A DNA stretch of 64,000 nt, taken from assembly GCA_036825195.1 (NCBI GenBank), contig DAISYQ010000003.1, forward strand, positions 62,001 through 126,000, read 5' to 3'. Of this stretch, positions 1 through 8,194 are shown piece after piece (position 1 is the first letter of the stretch; each line of letters starts with the position of its first letter). A model generated the notes under the pieces. It was given only the letters and a program-made list of their open reading frames with translations. It was not told the DNA's origin and made no database searches. The DNA comes from UBA2210 sp036825195. Lineage in GTDB: Bacteria; Desulfobacterota; Syntrophia; Syntrophales; UBA2210. The position numbers and the translations under genes were made by a program.

Positions 1-343
1 GTTTGTAGAGATGGGAACCGAGCTTGCCAAGAATAAGGGAATCAAGAACGGCGAGATCGTTACCGTGAAATCGGTGCGGGGACAGGTCGATGCCGTGGCG
101 ATCGTGACGGAACGGTGGAAACCCTTCACTATCGACGGTAATACGGTTCATGAGGTCGGGATTCCATGGCACTACGGCTGGGTTACCACAAAGATGAGGG
201 AATACGTCCATGGCGACAAGAAACCGGAGATCTTCACCTTCGGTGATTCCGCCAACATCGTAACCCCATTCATCGGAGACGCCAATACCATGATTCCGGA
301 AAGTAAGGCATTCATGGTAAATGTGGAAAGGAAGGAGGTGTAA
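1..343 (+). CDS. fdnG: formate dehydrogenase, catalytic (alpha) subunit, C-terminal fragment
   Basis: This is the last ~113 codons of a gene that begins before the window. The visible part matches the molybdopterin-dinucleotide-binding domain at the end of FdnG/FdoG-type formate dehydrogenases: GIKNGEIVTVKSVRG is the usual beta-barrel segment, followed by the WHYGW region and a terminal NMIPESKAF-like stretch (here NTMIPESKAF). The enzyme oxidises formate to CO2. The catalytic (Sec/Cys), Fe-S and Tat-signal regions lie outside the window and cannot be assessed. The stop is 3 bases before the start of the beta subunit, and the Shine-Dalgarno sequence for that gene (GGAGGTG, ~334-340) lies inside this coding end, so the two genes are co-translated. 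Confidence 0.9.
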   Translation, partial: FVEMGTELAKNKGIKNGEIVTVKSVRGQVDAVAIVTERWKPFTIDGNTVHEVGIPWHYGWVTTKMREYVHGDKKPEIFTFGDSANIVTPFIGDANTMIPESKAFMVNVERKEV

Positions 344-346
344 GCC

Positions 347-1141
347 ATGTCTGAGAAAATCAAACTCTGTGATCTCTCAAAGTGTACCGGATGCAGGGGA
401 TGTCAACTCGCGTGCAAACAGTGGAACCAACTGCCGGCGAAGCAGACCGTCAATATCGGAACATATCAAAATCCTCCTGATCTTCAGCCGAACACCTGGA
501 ATGTAGTACGATTTCAAGAAATAGTCGATAATGGCAGAATAGATTGGCTCTTCAGACATGATGCCTGCATGCACTGTACGGACGCAGCCTGTGTGAAGGT
601 TTGCCCGAGTGGCGGTCTGTCTCACACCGAGTACGGAACCGTCGCCCTTGACAACAGCAAGTGTATTGGGTGCAAGGAATGTGTCTCTGCGTGTCCCTTT
701 GAGGTGCCTCGATATGATCCCGAAACCGACAAGGTCCGCAAATGTGATCTTTGTTATTCCAGAATCGACAATGCGATGGAACCGGCCTGCGTCAAAACCT
801 GTCCCACCGGAGCCCTGCGTTTCGGCGATAAGGATGAGATGCTGAGCGTGGCGTACGCGAGGGTCAAGGAACTGGGTGGAGATGCCTCTGTTTATGGAGA
901 CACCTTTGTAGGCGGAACACACATGGTATATGTCCTTCCGCGGAGAGCGGGTATCTATGACGGGCTTCCTGAAAAACCGCGGGTTCCGCTTTCTGTGATC
1001 GCATGGAAAGACTGGCTCAAACCGCTCAGCCTGCTTGCGGCCGGCGGTGTCCTCGCGGGGTCCTTCTTACATTACATTACCCACGGTCCCAAAGACACCG
1101 GTGGCGATGGGGACCAGACACGAACGGAAGGGGGCGAATAA
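347..1141 (+). CDS. fdnH: formate dehydrogenase, iron-sulfur (beta) subunit
   Basis: 264-residue electron-transfer subunit that passes electrons from the catalytic subunit to the cytochrome b subunit. Four [4Fe-4S] cysteine groups are visible: CTGCRGCQLAC near residues 13-23, CMHCTDAACVKVC, CIGCKECVSAC and CDLCY...CVKTC. Near the C-terminus (about residues 225-245) there is one hydrophobic segment, LSLLAAGGVLAGSF, the membrane anchor typical of FdnH/FdoH. It is somewhat shorter than the E. coli protein (~294 residues). It sits between fdnG (3-base gap) and fdnI (1-base gap) with a strong ribosome binding site, as expected for a heterotrimer. Family assignment is firm; whether the complex faces the periplasm cannot be proved without the fdnG signal peptide. 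Confidence 0.93.
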   Translation: MSEKIKLCDLSKCTGCRGCQLACKQWNQLPAKQTVNIGTYQNPPDLQPNTWNVVRFQEIVDNGRIDWLFRHDACMHCTDAACVKVCPSGGLSHTEYGTVALDNSKCIGCKECVSACPFEVPRYDPETDKVRKCDLCYSRIDNAMEPACVKTCPTGALRFGDKDEMLSVAYARVKELGGDASVYGDTFVGGTHMVYVLPRRAGIYDGLPEKPRVPLSVIAWKDWLKPLSLLAAGGVLAGSFLHYITHGPKDTGGDGDQTRTEGGE

Positions 1142-1142
1142 C

Positions 1143-1781
1143 ATGAGAAAGGGAATGATAAAAGCATCCGATGGATTTGAGAGGATCGTACACTGGTTCA
1201 TGGCCATCTCCTGCCTGATCCTTATGATATCCGGTCTGGGGATGATGTTCCATTCGTTCAATTTTCTTGCCATTCCCGTCGGGGGATTAAAAACCCTGAA
1301 ACTGATCCATAATTTCTCGGGGCTGGTGTTCATCCCGTCACTCTTTCTTGCCATACTGATATGGTGGAAAGAGGCGGGAGTGTTCAAGTTCCCCGAAGAT
1401 CTGGAGTGGATTATGGTGGCAGGCGGATACCTGTGGCATGTGGATACTGTCCCCGAGACGGGGAAATACAATCCTGGTCAGAAGGCATTCTTCTGGGCGG
1501 TGGCACTCTTTGGAATCATCATGATTGTTACCGGGCTGGTCATGTGGTTTCCACTGGGTCTTCCCGTAGAGATGGTTCGATGGATGTACCCGCTGCATGT
1601 CTTGGGGTTCCTGGTTATATTCCCTTTTTTCTTCGTCCATCTTTACCTGGGTACCGTCGGTGTTCCCGGTTCCGTGTCCGCCATCCTGACGGGATGGGTC
1701 ACACGATCCTGGGCTAAAAAACAGTGCCCGAAATGGTTGAAAGAAATGGAAGAGACGGGGAAGCTGGAAGTTTCAGAGTAG
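1143..1781 (+). CDS. fdnI: formate dehydrogenase, cytochrome b556 (gamma) subunit
   Basis: 212-residue integral membrane protein with four hydrophobic helices and the histidines expected for b-haem ligation (HWFMAISCLILMISG near the N-terminus, IHNFSGLVF, and PLHVLGFLVIFPFFFVHLYLG). It accepts electrons from the beta subunit and reduces the quinone pool. The ATG at 1143 is chosen because it starts 1 base after the fdnH stop and is preceded by GGAAGGGGGCG; an upstream in-frame ATG would overlap fdnH by more than 100 bases. The gene is followed by a clear terminator. It needs haem b, which fits the haem-synthesis operon at 37.7-43.5 kb. Confidence 0.92.
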   Translation: MRKGMIKASDGFERIVHWFMAISCLILMISGLGMMFHSFNFLAIPVGGLKTLKLIHNFSGLVFIPSLFLAILIWWKEAGVFKFPEDLEWIMVAGGYLWHVDTVPETGKYNPGQKAFFWAVALFGIIMIVTGLVMWFPLGLPVEMVRWMYPLHVLGFLVIFPFFFVHLYLGTVGVPGSVSAILTGWVTRSWAKKQCPKWLKEMEETGKLEVSE

Positions 1782-1830
1782 GAACGGGATCTGAGCCGAG
1801 TATCCGCGGCATGACCTGACAATGATGAAA

Positions 1831-1863
1831 GGGGCTGTTCAGTAGAGAACGGCCCCTTTTTTT
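1831..1863 (+). terminator. Rho-independent terminator after fdnGHI
   Basis: A 10-bp stem (GGGGCTGTTC / GAACGGCCCC, one G-U pair) with a 6-base loop is followed directly by a run of seven T. This is a textbook intrinsic terminator, 50 bases after the fdnI stop, and it separates the structural genes from fdhE. Confidence 0.92.
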
Positions 1864-1943
1864 GCTGGGGAAGAATTTCTTGAATTTGCAAAAAAAAGAA
1901 TATATAGGGGGCTTTCGTTTTACTATACCGGAAGAGGTGAACT

Positions 1944-2777
1944 ATGGCAGAACTGCTGAAGGATACCCTTAAAACCATCAATTGTTACAGGAACATGAAT
2001 CCCCATTACGAAGAACTGCTCAATATCCTTGAAGAGGTAATGATCCTGAGGGAACAGTACCGCCGCAAAGTGAGTGGAGATATCTTTACGGTGGATGAAT
2101 CGCTCATCGAGAAAAAGATTGCCGGGGGATTGCCCCTTGTAGACTTTCCCGATGGAATATTCGACCTTGACGAACCAAGGGAATATTTTATTGCCCTGCT
2201 GGAGATTGCAAATACGAGGGCCCTGGAGGAGACGGACGAAATAATACAAAGTATGAATGAGGGAACGATGGACTACCGGGAAATGGTCCGCAGATCTTTC
2301 ATGTACCAAGAGGATGAGGCCGAATCGGATGCCGACAGCGAAGGCGTCTTTGATTTGCTGGGATTCCTTGTCGAGGAGAGTCTCAGACCGGCACTGGAGA
2401 TTATTGCAACAAAGTATGGAGATATTATCAAGAGATCATCGTGGTCCGAAGGATATTGTCCCATATGTGGCAGGGAACCCAAAATATCCGAACTCAGAGA
2501 AGAAGAGGGGAAAAGGTTCCTCTTCTGCAGTCAGTGTGGCTTTGAATGGCAATTCAAACGTATTAAATGTCCCTTCTGCGGGAATGAGGATCAACAGACC
2601 CTTGCCTACTTCACGGTCGAAGATGAAGAAAAGTATCGTGTCGATGTGTGCAATGTCTGCAATAAGTATATAAAGGCGGTGGACTCAAGAAAAACCAAGA
2701 GAAAACCCAACCTCGATGTTGAGGATATTGCAACGCTGCACCTGGACATCCTTGCAGATGAAGAGGGGTACGAATAA
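1944..2777 (+). CDS. fdhE: formate dehydrogenase accessory protein FdhE
   Basis: 277-residue cytoplasmic maturation factor for formate dehydrogenases. The C-terminal half carries the four CxxC pairs characteristic of FdhE: CPIC, CSQC, CPFC and CNVC (about residues 170-245), which bind iron in characterised homologues. The N-terminal half is helical with no motif I can name. RBS GAAGAGGTGA lies 4-13 bases before the ATG. A weak promoter-like pair (TTGAAT at 1880, TATATA at 1901, spacer only 15) lies between the fdnI terminator and this gene, so it may be transcribed separately. Its position beside fdnGHI supports the assignment. Confidence 0.9.
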   Translation: MAELLKDTLKTINCYRNMNPHYEELLNILEEVMILREQYRRKVSGDIFTVDESLIEKKIAGGLPLVDFPDGIFDLDEPREYFIALLEIANTRALEETDEIIQSMNEGTMDYREMVRRSFMYQEDEAESDADSEGVFDLLGFLVEESLRPALEIIATKYGDIIKRSSWSEGYCPICGREPKISELREEEGKRFLFCSQCGFEWQFKRIKCPFCGNEDQQTLAYFTVEDEEKYRVDVCNVCNKYIKAVDSRKTKRKPNLDVEDIATLHLDILADEEGYE

Positions 2778-2789
2778 GATATCTTCGGC

Positions 2790-2829
2790 GGCCGATATGC
2801 ACCTCATCTCTGATCTGCGGATATCGGCC
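2790..2829. repeat. perfect 9-bp inverted repeat between fdhE and nth
   Basis: GGCCGATAT (2790-2798) and ATATCGGCC (2821-2829) form a perfect 9-bp stem around a 22-base loop. It lies 12 bases after the fdhE stop and 17 bases before the nth start. There is no T-run after it, so it is not a standard intrinsic terminator. It could be an mRNA 3'-end stabiliser or an inefficient terminator. Confidence 0.6.
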
Positions 2830-2846
2830 ACCGATCATCACAGCAT

Positions 2847-3503
2847 ATGAAAGACTCCGATATAATACCGATAATCGAAGCCCTCAAGAAAGACCTCGCC
2901 TCAAAGAAGCTCCCCATTGTTTCAGAACTTGCCGAAAAGAAAGGCACCCCCTTTCAGATTCTCGTCTCCACGCTCCTCAGCCTGAGAACCAAGGATGAGG
3001 TAACCGAGGTGGCAACCCGCAGACTCTTTGCGCTGGCCTCAACCCCGCAGCAGATGCTGAATCTCTCCCCCGATCTGATTGCCGATACCATCTATCCTGT
3101 GGGATTTTACCGGAACAAGGCACAGACGATACTGCATGTCTGCAGGGAGTTGATCGAACGGTACGACTCCCGTGTCCCTGACAGTATCGAAGAACTGCTT
3201 ACCCTGAAGGGAGTGGGGAGAAAGACCGCCAATCTGGTTGTCACGCTGGGATATGGGGGAGAGGGGATATGCGTGGATACGCATGTCCACAGGATCTCAA
3301 ACCGCCTGGGATACGTTCAGACAAAGACACCGGATGAAACGGAATATGCCCTGCGAGAAAAGCTACCCAAAAAATACTGGACCGAATATAATACCATCAT
3401 GGTGGCTTTCGGAAGATCTATCTGTCGCCCGATCTCTCCCTTCTGCAGCGAATGTCCCGTTTCGGCCGCTTGTCAGAAGCGGGGGGTCACGCAAAGCCGA
3501 TAA
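2847..3503 (+). CDS. nth: endonuclease III (base-excision DNA glycosylase/AP lyase)
   Basis: 218-residue DNA repair enzyme that removes oxidised pyrimidines and nicks the abasic site. The helix-hairpin-helix segment LKGVGRKTANLV carries the Schiff-base lysine (K126), and VDTHVHR carries the catalytic aspartate (D144); both are offset by +6 from the E. coli K120 and D138. The C-terminal [4Fe-4S] loop is complete: Cys193, Cys200, Cys203 and Cys209 with the canonical 6-2-5 spacing. The length is typical (E. coli 211). It runs convergent to the next gene with only an 11-base gap. Confidence 0.96.
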   Translation: MKDSDIIPIIEALKKDLASKKLPIVSELAEKKGTPFQILVSTLLSLRTKDEVTEVATRRLFALASTPQQMLNLSPDLIADTIYPVGFYRNKAQTILHVCRELIERYDSRVPDSIEELLTLKGVGRKTANLVVTLGYGGEGICVDTHVHRISNRLGYVQTKTPDETEYALREKLPKKYWTEYNTIMVAFGRSICRPISPFCSECPVSAACQKRGVTQSR

Positions 3504-3514
3504 CAGATTTCCGC

Positions 3515-3814
3515 CTACAGCTCTATATTCCGGGCGTTTTCGCCAAGATAGAATCTTCCGTCATCGGTAATATTGACTATCTTCTGCGTGACCAACTGCT
3601 GCAGTGCCTGCGGTTTGTAGTCCTTGGCTCCGAAGTGGAGAAGACTTTTTCTTTTGACATAAGGGAGGGCTGTGGCAGATTCGGGATCGTACGCATTCCT
3701 GGTCTGAAGATCTTTGATGATTGTCCGGCACGCCCCCCTCATTTTCCAGCCAACAATAACCTGTGCCAGGACGAAGGCGGCTATCAGGATAACGACGTAT
3801 GCTACAATTTTCAT
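3515..3814 (-). CDS. small membrane-anchored protein of unknown function
   Basis: 99-residue protein that I do not recognise. Residues 4-23 (VAYVVILIAAFVLAQVIVGW) form a single N-terminal transmembrane helix or uncleaved signal anchor. The remainder is a small soluble domain rich in charged residues. The segment KPQALQQLVTQKIVNITDDGRFYL has the look of a winged-helix 'recognition helix plus wing', but this is only a resemblance. It follows the CysK-CysRS fusion gene on the same strand with a 52-base gap and may be its operon partner. It is a real gene candidate because of the coherent hydrophobic pattern and the tight convergent arrangement with nth. Confidence 0.6.
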   Translation of the reverse strand: MKIVAYVVILIAAFVLAQVIVGWKMRGACRTIIKDLQTRNAYDPESATALPYVKRKSLLHFGAKDYKPQALQQLVTQKIVNITDDGRFYLGENARNIEL

Positions 3815-3866
3815 AAATCACCTATGTGGGTCCATGTTCGGTAATGAACACGTCCCGGTATATTTT

Positions 3867-6176
3867 TTATTTCAATGTCCAGATCGTACCTTCCGGCGTA
3901 TCATGAACGATTATCCCCAGTTCAGAAAGCTCTTTTCTCAGGTTGTCTGATTTTTCCCAGTCACCGGCGGCCCTGGCTTTTGTGCGTTCTTCCATGAGTT
4001 TTGCAGCATCTTCGTTGAGCGTTTCCTCTTCGAAATTCATTATGCAAAGGACGGAGTTGATACCATTCATGGTATCAAGAATCATATCTCTTTGCTTGGT
4101 GTTGAGCTGCTTCTCGGCCAAGGGGATGTTTATCTTTCTGACAAATTCAAAAAGGCAGGCAAGGGCACCGGAGATATTGAAGTCGTCGTCCATCGCCTCG
4201 GTGAAACCCTTCCTGACATCGTAGACGAACTGGTCTGCGTCTGCGCAGCCGTCTCCGGGAGTGTAGCGTATCAGTCTTTGTATGAAACCGCCCAGTCTCC
4301 TGATCGTGTTGCCCGCTGTGTCGAGTGCGCCGAATGAAAAGGTCAGCGGTTTTCGGTAGTGCGAGCTGAGGAGAAAATATCGTATTTCTCTTCCCGAGTA
4401 CCCCCTTTCTTCGAGATCGCTCACGGTGAAGATATTATGTGCGGATCGTGACATTTTCCTGTCTTCCATCATGACAAGTTCTGAGGTGAGCCAGTAGTTC
4501 GCAAGGTTTTTCCCGGTGACGGCTTTCCCGATTGCCCTGACATTCTCACAGTGGGGAAATATGATATCGGAGCCGCTTATGTACAGGTCGAAGGTTTCCG
4601 CCAGATATTTCATGGAGAGGGCCGCACACTCAAGATGCCAGCTGGGCCTCACATTCCCCCATTTGGTCTTGAAATATATACCTTTCTTTAATTCCGCCAG
4701 AGTTGATCTTTTGAGAAGGGTAAAATCAACGGGACTGTCCTTTTCATAGTCATCCTGCTCCACTGTTTTTGAGTGCCGTACGTTTGCCAGATCTATATTT
4801 GAGAGGATTCCGTAGTCATCGAGCCGGGATATATCGAAATAGACGGATCTCAGTTTTTCGTAGGCATACCCCTTTTCCACAAGGTTCTCCACCAACTTGA
4901 TCATGGATTCGACATTCTCGCTCGCTGTCGGGTAGGTGTTGTCATGGCTGATGTTCAGTTTATCCAGGTCGCTAAAAAATATCTCGGAGTGCCTTTTGGT
5001 AAAGTCGCCGATATCCATACCGGCCCTGTCGGCGCCACGTATGGATCTGTCGTCCATGTCTATGATGTTGGAGACGTGTTTGACCTTGTATCCTTTAAAT
5101 TCCAGATACCGGGCTATCATATCGGCCACTACGAAACGACGGTATGTCCCCACGTGGGGGACTTCGTGTACGGTGGGCCCGCTTGAATGCATCAGGATAT
5201 GGGTTGGCTCTATCGGCCTGAAAGGTTCTCTGGTCTTGGTAAGTATGTTATAGAGGCGAAGAGAAGAATCTTCCCTGTCGGCGAAGAGCGATGTGCTGAG
5301 ATACTTCTCTCCGCTGTCCGGGCAAATTACCACGATCAATCCCTCTTCCATCTCCCTTGCTTTTTCCAGGGCCACGTGCATTGCAGCTCCGGAGCTCATG
5401 CCGACGAATAACCCTTCGGTTCGAGCCAGTACCCGGGCCGTCTCAAAGGCGTCTTCATCCACGATATTGATCTTTTCATCAAGACATGCCCTGTCAAAGA
5501 TGCCCGGACGGTATGACTCCTTCATATTCTTCAGGCCCTGTATGGTATGACGAAGATAGGGCTCGACGCCTACTATCTGTATATCTTCTTTATATTCCTT
5601 GAGCCTCCTTGAAATTCCCATGGCAGTACCGGAGGTACCGAGCGACGCCACTACCATGGTTACCTTATTATCGGTTTGCCGCCAGATTTCTTCGGCTGTT
5701 CCGTGGTAGTGGGCAAGGATATTATCTTCGTTGTTATGCTGATCGGGGACAAAATATTTGTCCGGATGCTCCCTCAGCATCTCATAGACCACTTCTATTG
5801 CCCCATCGGTACCGAGATGTGCGGGGGTCAGGATTAATTCGGCGCCGAGGGCCTTTAACGTTTTTTTCCGTTCATCACTGGCCGATTCTGAAAGTACAAT
5901 GGTAATCTTGTATCCCATTGCAGCTGCCACAAGGGCGAGACCGATGCCCGTATTTCCGCTTGAGGCCTCCAGAATTGTCTTTTCTCTGGTAAACTCACCC
6001 CGCTCCAATGCCTTCTCTATCATGTAGAGAGCGGTCCTATCCTTTATCGAGCCACCCGGATTGGCCCCCTCCAACTTCGCATAGATCTCCACATTTTTGT
6101 TGGGATTCAGATTATGGATCTTCACGATAGGAGTATTGCCGATGAGATCCAGGATATTATGATAACTCTTTTTCAT
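3867..6176 (-). CDS. fused cysteine synthase / divergent cysteinyl-tRNA synthetase-like protein
   Basis: 769-residue two-domain protein. Residues 1-300 are an O-acetylserine sulfhydrylase (CysK): PLP lysine K45 in GGSIKDR, substrate loop SSGNTG (72-77), phosphate-binding GTSGT (180-184), and CPDSGEKYLST (285-295). All key motifs look intact. Residues ~305-769 are a complete class I cysteinyl-tRNA synthetase fold: HVGT in place of HIGH (341-344), KMSRS (574-578) and a C-terminal anticodon-binding tail ending in a TxW segment. Aligned from memory to E. coli CysRS, zinc ligands C28 and E238 are replaced by S332 and V546, while C209 (C517) and H234 (H542) remain. Other active-site changes are HHENE to HCENV and HGGGSD to YISGSD. 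The ATG at 6176 gives a normal CysK N-terminus; an upstream TTG at 6236 would add 20 residues. Neither has a clear RBS. Cysteine supply and cysteine activation are thus linked in one chain, but the activity of the second half is doubtful. Confidence 0.88.
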   Translation of the reverse strand: MKKSYHNILDLIGNTPIVKIHNLNPNKNVEIYAKLEGANPGGSIKDRTALYMIEKALERGEFTREKTILEASSGNTGIGLALVAAAMGYKITIVLSESASDERKKTLKALGAELILTPAHLGTDGAIEVVYEMLREHPDKYFVPDQHNNEDNILAHYHGTAEEIWRQTDNKVTMVVASLGTSGTAMGISRRLKEYKEDIQIVGVEPYLRHTIQGLKNMKESYRPGIFDRACLDEKINIVDEDAFETARVLARTEGLFVGMSSGAAMHVALEKAREMEEGLIVVICPDSGEKYLSTSLFADREDSSLRLYNILTKTREPFRPIEPTHILMHSSGPTVHEVPHVGTYRRFVVADMIARYLEFKGYKVKHVSNIIDMDDRSIRGADRAGMDIGDFTKRHSEIFFSDLDKLNISHDNTYPTASENVESMIKLVENLVEKGYAYEKLRSVYFDISRLDDYGILSNIDLANVRHSKTVEQDDYEKDSPVDFTLLKRSTLAELKKGIYFKTKWGNVRPSWHLECAALSMKYLAETFDLYISGSDIIFPHCENVRAIGKAVTGKNLANYWLTSELVMMEDRKMSRSAHNIFTVSDLEERGYSGREIRYFLLSSHYRKPLTFSFGALDTAGNTIRRLGGFIQRLIRYTPGDGCADADQFVYDVRKGFTEAMDDDFNISGALACLFEFVRKINIPLAEKQLNTKQRDMILDTMNGINSVLCIMNFEEETLNEDAAKLMEERTKARAAGDWEKSDNLRKELSELGIIVHDTPEGTIWTLK

Positions 6177-6329
6177 GGTGTTGTATGTGATTGTTTCCCG
6201 ATCCAATCTCAATGGGTCTGGTTTGTTCCGTGGCAAAAGCCGAACGGTTGGATAGCCTGTCGGGTTTCCGGTGTTAAGAAAAGGGAGAATCCTCTGGATC
6301 CCTTGATTGTAAAACGGTCTCTGGTTAAT

Positions 6330-6743
6330 TTATCCATTGAATTTCGGGATGGGGATCTTTACAAAGGGGACACCTTCTTCTTTGAGAATAGCCTCTTCAC
6401 TTTTTGTTGTGGTTCCTTTTATATTTCTGCTGTCTTCCTCGCCGAAATGTATTTTGAGTGCAACCTCCGCAAATTTGCTGCCCACATCTTCAAAGGTCTT
6501 GTCCATATATTCATGAAACATCTGGAGGGCCTTCATGGGGGATATGTTGTTATTGTCCTGGCTTAACTCTTCGGTTTTCTTCCCCATTACCGTAATGGAT
6601 GAAGGGACCATTTCTATGTTCGAACTTTCGCACACCGGACAGGCGACAAGTTTTTTCTTTTTCTGTTCCTCGAAGGCCGCCCTGTCGTTGAACCACCCTT
6701 CAAATATGTGATTATTCTTACATTTCAGATCGTAGATTATCAC
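6330..6743 (-). CDS. DUF1178 family protein
   Basis: 137-residue protein of the DUF1178 family, function unknown. It begins with the typical VIIYDLKCKNNHIFEGWF segment, in which a Cys/His pair and the later CPVC may bind a metal. A disordered middle precedes a C-terminal segment ending in IPIPKFNG. The start is decided by the ribosome binding site: GTG at 6743 is preceded by AAAGGAGTGGGTAGC, an excellent spacing, and gives the family's usual N-terminus. A longer reading to 6836 would add 31 residues of unrelated sequence. It lies upstream of the fused cysteine synthase gene on the same strand (153-base gap). Confidence 0.85.
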   Translation of the reverse strand: MIIYDLKCKNNHIFEGWFNDRAAFEEQKKKKLVACPVCESSNIEMVPSSITVMGKKTEELSQDNNNISPMKALQMFHEYMDKTFEDVGSKFAEVALKIHFGEEDSRNIKGTTTKSEEAILKEEGVPFVKIPIPKFNG

Positions 6744-6841
6744 GCTACCCACTCCTTTTGTATCGGTATACCCCATTTCAATATCATGAACTGTGGCCTG
6801 AAACAAGGTCTGACGCAATATTACAGGCACTTTCATTTTTT

Positions 6842-6870
6842 TATGGACATTTGGGGGTAAATTATATAAT
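6842..6870 (+). promoter_or_regulatory. promoter of tRNA-Pro
   Basis: A perfect TATAAT -10 box (6865-6870) lies 12 bases before the first base of the mature tRNA. The matching -35 region (around 6842-6847, TATGGA) is weak. The tRNA therefore appears to have its own promoter, between two minus-strand genes. Confidence 0.6.
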
Positions 6871-6882
6871 CAAAGGCGCTGT

Positions 6883-6959
6883 CGGGATGTGGCCCAGTCT
6901 GGTAGGGCACTGCGTTCGGGACGCAGGAGTCGCGCGTTCAAATCGCGCCATCCCGACCA
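6883..6959 (+). tRNA. tRNA-Pro (anticodon CGG)
   Basis: 77 bases including an encoded CCA. The acceptor stem CGGGATG / CATCCCG is perfect (6883-6889 with 6949-6955). The anticodon stem CTGCG / CGCAG encloses the loop TTCGGGA, giving anticodon CGG, which reads CCG. The T-arm is GCGCG TTCAAAT CGCGC, and the D-loop contains GGTA. A TATAAT promoter precedes it. Confidence 0.97.
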
Positions 6960-6983
6960 TTATATTAGTAACGTTTCATCCTT

Positions 6984-8192
6984 TTATCCGATAGCACCCG
7001 CCATGGAAAAGATCGGGAGGTACAGGGCAATTATCATTCCTCCCACCACTCCGCCGAGGAACACCATCATGATAGGTTCCAGCAGTGTTGTCAGTGCGCT
7101 TACGGCCGCATCAACCTCGGAATCATAGAAATCGGCGATCTTTTCCAGCATGGCATCGAGGGCGCCGGTATTCTCGCCCACGGATATCATAGAGACGACC
7201 ATGGAAGGAAATATGCCCGCTTCTGACAGGGGTTCCGCTATGGTCTTGCCCTCACTTATGCTTTTTCTGGTCTCCAGAAGGGCATTCTCGACAACCTTGT
7301 TACCCGCTGTCTTGCTTACGATCTCTAACCCGTCAAGGATTGGAACGCCGCTGGTCATCATGGTTGAAAGGGTTCTCGAAAATTTTGCCACGGCGACCTT
7401 TTTGAGCAGTAGACCAAAGACTGGCAGTTTAAGTGTCATACGGTCTATCCTGAGCCTTCCTCCTTTGGTCTTGTAATATCTTCTGAAGATGAATACGATT
7501 AAGATCATGGTACCTATGATGTACAAGATATTGCCCTGAACGAAGCGGCTGGCGTCTACAAGAAATTGTGTGGGACCCGGCAGTGCCGAACCCATGGTTG
7601 AAAACATCTCCTCAAAGACGGGGACTACCTTGTACAGGAGCAGAATAACAACGGCTATGGCGACCACGAGCACGACGACCGGGTAGGTCATGGCCCCTTT
7701 GACCTTTCTTTTCAGATCCATCGCCTTTTCCATATATGCAGACAGACGGTTGAGAATGACGTCCAGAATTCCGCCTGCTTCACCGGCGGCGATCAGATTG
7801 ATAAAGAGATCGTCAAATATGTCTGGGTATTTCTGCAGGGTGTCGGAGAGAGAGCTTCCGCCCTCGATATCATCTTTGATGGATTTAATAATCTTTGCAA
7901 AGGTCTTGTTTTGTTCCTCTTCACCCAGTAGGTCCAGGCATTGGATGATAGGGAGTCCGGCATTGATCATCGTAGCGAACTGACGTGCGAATACCACAAC
8001 ATCCTTATCCTTGACCTTTTGTTGGAGAAAGGGGATGTTTTCAAAAAGATCCTTAGGTTTTTTCTTGATATTGCCGGGTCTGATGCGCTGACGACGCAGC
8101 TGGATTCTTACGGCACTTTCATCGGGGGCCTCCATTTCTCCCTTTTTGGTCTCCCCCTTTTTGGTCGTACCCTCCCACAGGTATACAGGCAT
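6984..8192 (-). CDS. pilC: type IV pilus / type II secretion inner-membrane platform protein
   Basis: 402-residue polytopic protein of the GspF/PilC family. It anchors the assembly ATPase in the inner membrane and drives pilin polymerisation. The start MPVYLWEGTTKKGE is the family signature. Two T2SSF cytoplasmic domains are seen (about 65-190 with ARQFATMINAGLPI, and about 265-390 with FSRTLSTMMTSGVPI), each followed by hydrophobic helices (VVVLVVAIAVVILLLY; final VFLGGVVGGMIIALYLPIF). AAGGGGG lies 7-13 bases before the ATG. No other pilus gene is in the window, but pilC is usually followed or preceded by pilB/pilT. It begins 2 bases after the rlmB stop. Confidence 0.93.
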   Translation of the reverse strand: MPVYLWEGTTKKGETKKGEMEAPDESAVRIQLRRQRIRPGNIKKKPKDLFENIPFLQQKVKDKDVVVFARQFATMINAGLPIIQCLDLLGEEEQNKTFAKIIKSIKDDIEGGSSLSDTLQKYPDIFDDLFINLIAAGEAGGILDVILNRLSAYMEKAMDLKRKVKGAMTYPVVVLVVAIAVVILLLYKVVPVFEEMFSTMGSALPGPTQFLVDASRFVQGNILYIIGTMILIVFIFRRYYKTKGGRLRIDRMTLKLPVFGLLLKKVAVAKFSRTLSTMMTSGVPILDGLEIVSKTAGNKVVENALLETRKSISEGKTIAEPLSEAGIFPSMVVSMISVGENTGALDAMLEKIADFYDSEVDAAVSALTTLLEPIMMVFLGGVVGGMIIALYLPIFSMAGAIG

Positions 8193-8194
8193 GG

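Noticed and set aside
377..922. A 181-codon open frame on the minus strand opposite fdnH
   Set aside because: No RBS, no family resemblance, and it lies wholly inside a certain gene; a frame shadow.
1880..1906. TTGAAT/TATATA promoter for fdhE
   Set aside because: The spacer is only 15 bases and the region is A/T-rich by nature; mentioned under fdhE but not listed as a feature.
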